A program made the position numbers and the translations under genes. DNA of 22,165 bases from Oscillospiraceae bacterium (GTDB lineage: Bacteria > Bacillota > Clostridia > Oscillospirales > Oscillospiraceae): assembly GCA_031261245.1 (NCBI GenBank), contig JAISKU010000093.1, positions 1-22,165 on the forward strand, given 5' to 3'. Shown here piece after piece: positions 21,040-22,165 of the stretch (the stretch's first letter is position 1; every line of letters begins with the position of its first letter). The notes beneath the pieces were generated by a model. It searched no databases. It was not told where the DNA came from and was given only the letters and a program-made list of their open reading frames with translations.

Positions 21040-22165
21040 ATGAAAAAACGGATAATTTCCGCCGTCACGGCGGCCGCCATAGCGCTCACGCTGTCGGCAT
21101 ACGCGCTCGCTGCCGGGGCGGGCGGGGCGAAATACATAAACACGCGCGCGATAGCCTCAAACCTCAGCTACGCGAACACGGTATACTGGAACGACGCGTA
21201 CGGCAGGGAGGAGAGCTATGCCCTGCGCTGCGTTCCGGGCGGGGACGCGTACCCGATCGTGGCGAAGGACGACACGGTGTACGGCGGCGTCACCATCGGC
21301 GGGGCGACGGCGTATGCCGGCTCCGTCGGAAAAAACGTGCTCGCGGCGATAAACGCCGACTTTTTCTCGACGGCGACGGGCGTGCCGCTCGGCATGGTGA
21401 TCGAGGACGGGATATACAAGTCCAGTCCGGAGGGGGAGACGGCCGTCGCGTTCCGCGCCGACGGCACCGCGTTCTTCTCTGAATCACCGCGCATCGTCAT
21501 GACGCTCACAAACAACGGCGACGGGTTGGAGAACGCGAACGCGGGCAAGACGTCCGCCGTCACGCACCTGAACAAGATGCGGCACGACGTCGGCGGTATG
21601 TACATGTTCTCGGAGGCGTTCTCGACCGTCTCCACGCGCGCGACGACGCCCGGATGGTACGTGCGCTTTGAGATACTCGAGGGCGCGCTGACGGTCGAGG
21701 GGGAGATGAAGCTCGTCGTCACGGAGGCGGCGCAGTCCGAGGGCGCGGTGACGATAGGCGAGGGGAACCTCGTGCTCACGGCCTCCGGCGCGCCGGAGGA
21801 GAATTTCCAAAAATACGCCGTCGGCGACTACGTGACGCTGACGACGACGTGCGACAACGTCAATCTGCGCGAGGCGCGGTGGGCGACAGGCGGCGGCGAC
21901 ATAATAGTGAAGGACGGCGTGGTGTCCGACTTCTCGCAGTGGGACAAGGCGCTGCTTGTGCGCAGCCCCAAGACGGCGCTGGGCGTCACGGCGGACGGTA
22001 CCGTGCTGGCGTACGTCATCGACGGGCGCGACACGACGTACGCCAACGGCGTGACGCTGTTTGAGCTCGCCGACGAGCTGATAGCGCAGGGCTGCGTCAC
22101 GGCGATCAACCTCGACGGCGGCGGCTCCTCCGCGATGAGCGTGCGATTGCCCGGGACGGGCGCGG
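21040..22165 (+). CDS. Secreted phosphodiester glycosidase (NAGPA) family protein, 3' end outside window
   Basis: The open frame runs from ATG 21040, behind AAAGAGG, to the window edge: 375 codons with no stop. A signal peptide fills residues 1 to about 25. The NAGPA-type domain (PF09992) shows NADFFSTATGVPLG then IEDG, RSPKTALGVTADG, YVIDGRDT, and NLDGGGSSAMS near the window end. The family includes the enzyme that removes GlcNAc from phosphodiester-linked sugars, and bacterial members are thought to act on exported or wall polysaccharides. The actual substrate here is unknown. The gene is transcribed away from ptsH. More domains, such as SLH repeats, could follow beyond the window. Confidence 0.9.
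   Translation, partial: MKKRIISAVTAAAIALTLSAYALAAGAGGAKYINTRAIASNLSYANTVYWNDAYGREESYALRCVPGGDAYPIVAKDDTVYGGVTIGGATAYAGSVGKNVLAAINADFFSTATGVPLGMVIEDGIYKSSPEGETAVAFRADGTAFFSESPRIVMTLTNNGDGLENANAGKTSAVTHLNKMRHDVGGMYMFSEAFSTVSTRATTPGWYVRFEILEGALTVEGEMKLVVTEAAQSEGAVTIGEGNLVLTASGAPEENFQKYAVGDYVTLTTTCDNVNLREARWATGGGDIIVKDGVVSDFSQWDKALLVRSPKTALGVTADGTVLAYVIDGRDTTYANGVTLFELADELIAQGCVTAINLDGGGSSAMSVRLPGTGA

Overview
The window is a GC-rich stretch of a bacterial chromosome, most likely a Gram-positive-type Bacillota, perhaps a GC-rich clostridial lineage. The evidence is the long S12 with the insertion typical of Bacillota, an HPr with both His15 and Ser46, SLH (S-layer homology) anchoring, strong Shine-Dalgarno sites and consensus sigma-A-type promoters. 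The genus cannot be told from the sequence.

Region 1 (1-5480) is the str operon: rpsL, rpsG, fusA and tuf, ending in a strong terminator. Between fusA and tuf sit two small A+T-rich genes with TTG starts. One is an unknown 80-residue protein. The other is a short protein with an ImmA/IrrE-like HExxH motif at its extreme C-terminus. The pair has its own promoter, with a palindrome over the -10 box, and is bracketed by an exact 14-bp direct repeat, so it looks like an insertion into a housekeeping operon.

Region 2 (5484-19436) is a long plus-strand unit. It starts with a consensus promoter and a structured leader that looks like a riboswitch: a closing stem, a GAAA tetraloop hairpin, a near-canonical 11-nt tetraloop receptor, and then an intrinsic terminator. 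The genes follow in this order: an SLH-anchored binding protein, a lipoprotein binding protein of FepB/BtuF type, two FecCD/BtuC-type permeases, an ABC ATPase, a MoxR ATPase, a DUF58 protein, a TgpA-like membrane protein, two MoeA-family molybdopterin proteins and a DUF4213/DUF364 protein. From the permeases onward the genes mostly overlap or nearly touch. My reading is a type II (BtuCD-fold, MolBC-like) importer for molybdate or tungstate, coupled to metal insertion into molybdopterin and possibly controlled by a Moco/Tuco-type riboswitch. The substrate and riboswitch class are inferences. The gene families are well supported.

Region 3 (19424-20912, minus strand) holds ptsH (HPr) followed by pyrB. 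The pyrB product carries a C-terminal four-cysteine extension resembling the zinc site of PyrI. Its stop codon and that of the converging DUF364 gene both lie in one shared terminator hairpin.

Region 4 (20981-22165, plus strand) holds a promoter divergent from ptsH and the start of a secreted phosphodiester glycosidase (NAGPA) family protein, cut by the window end. I saw no tRNA, rRNA, CRISPR array or transposase.
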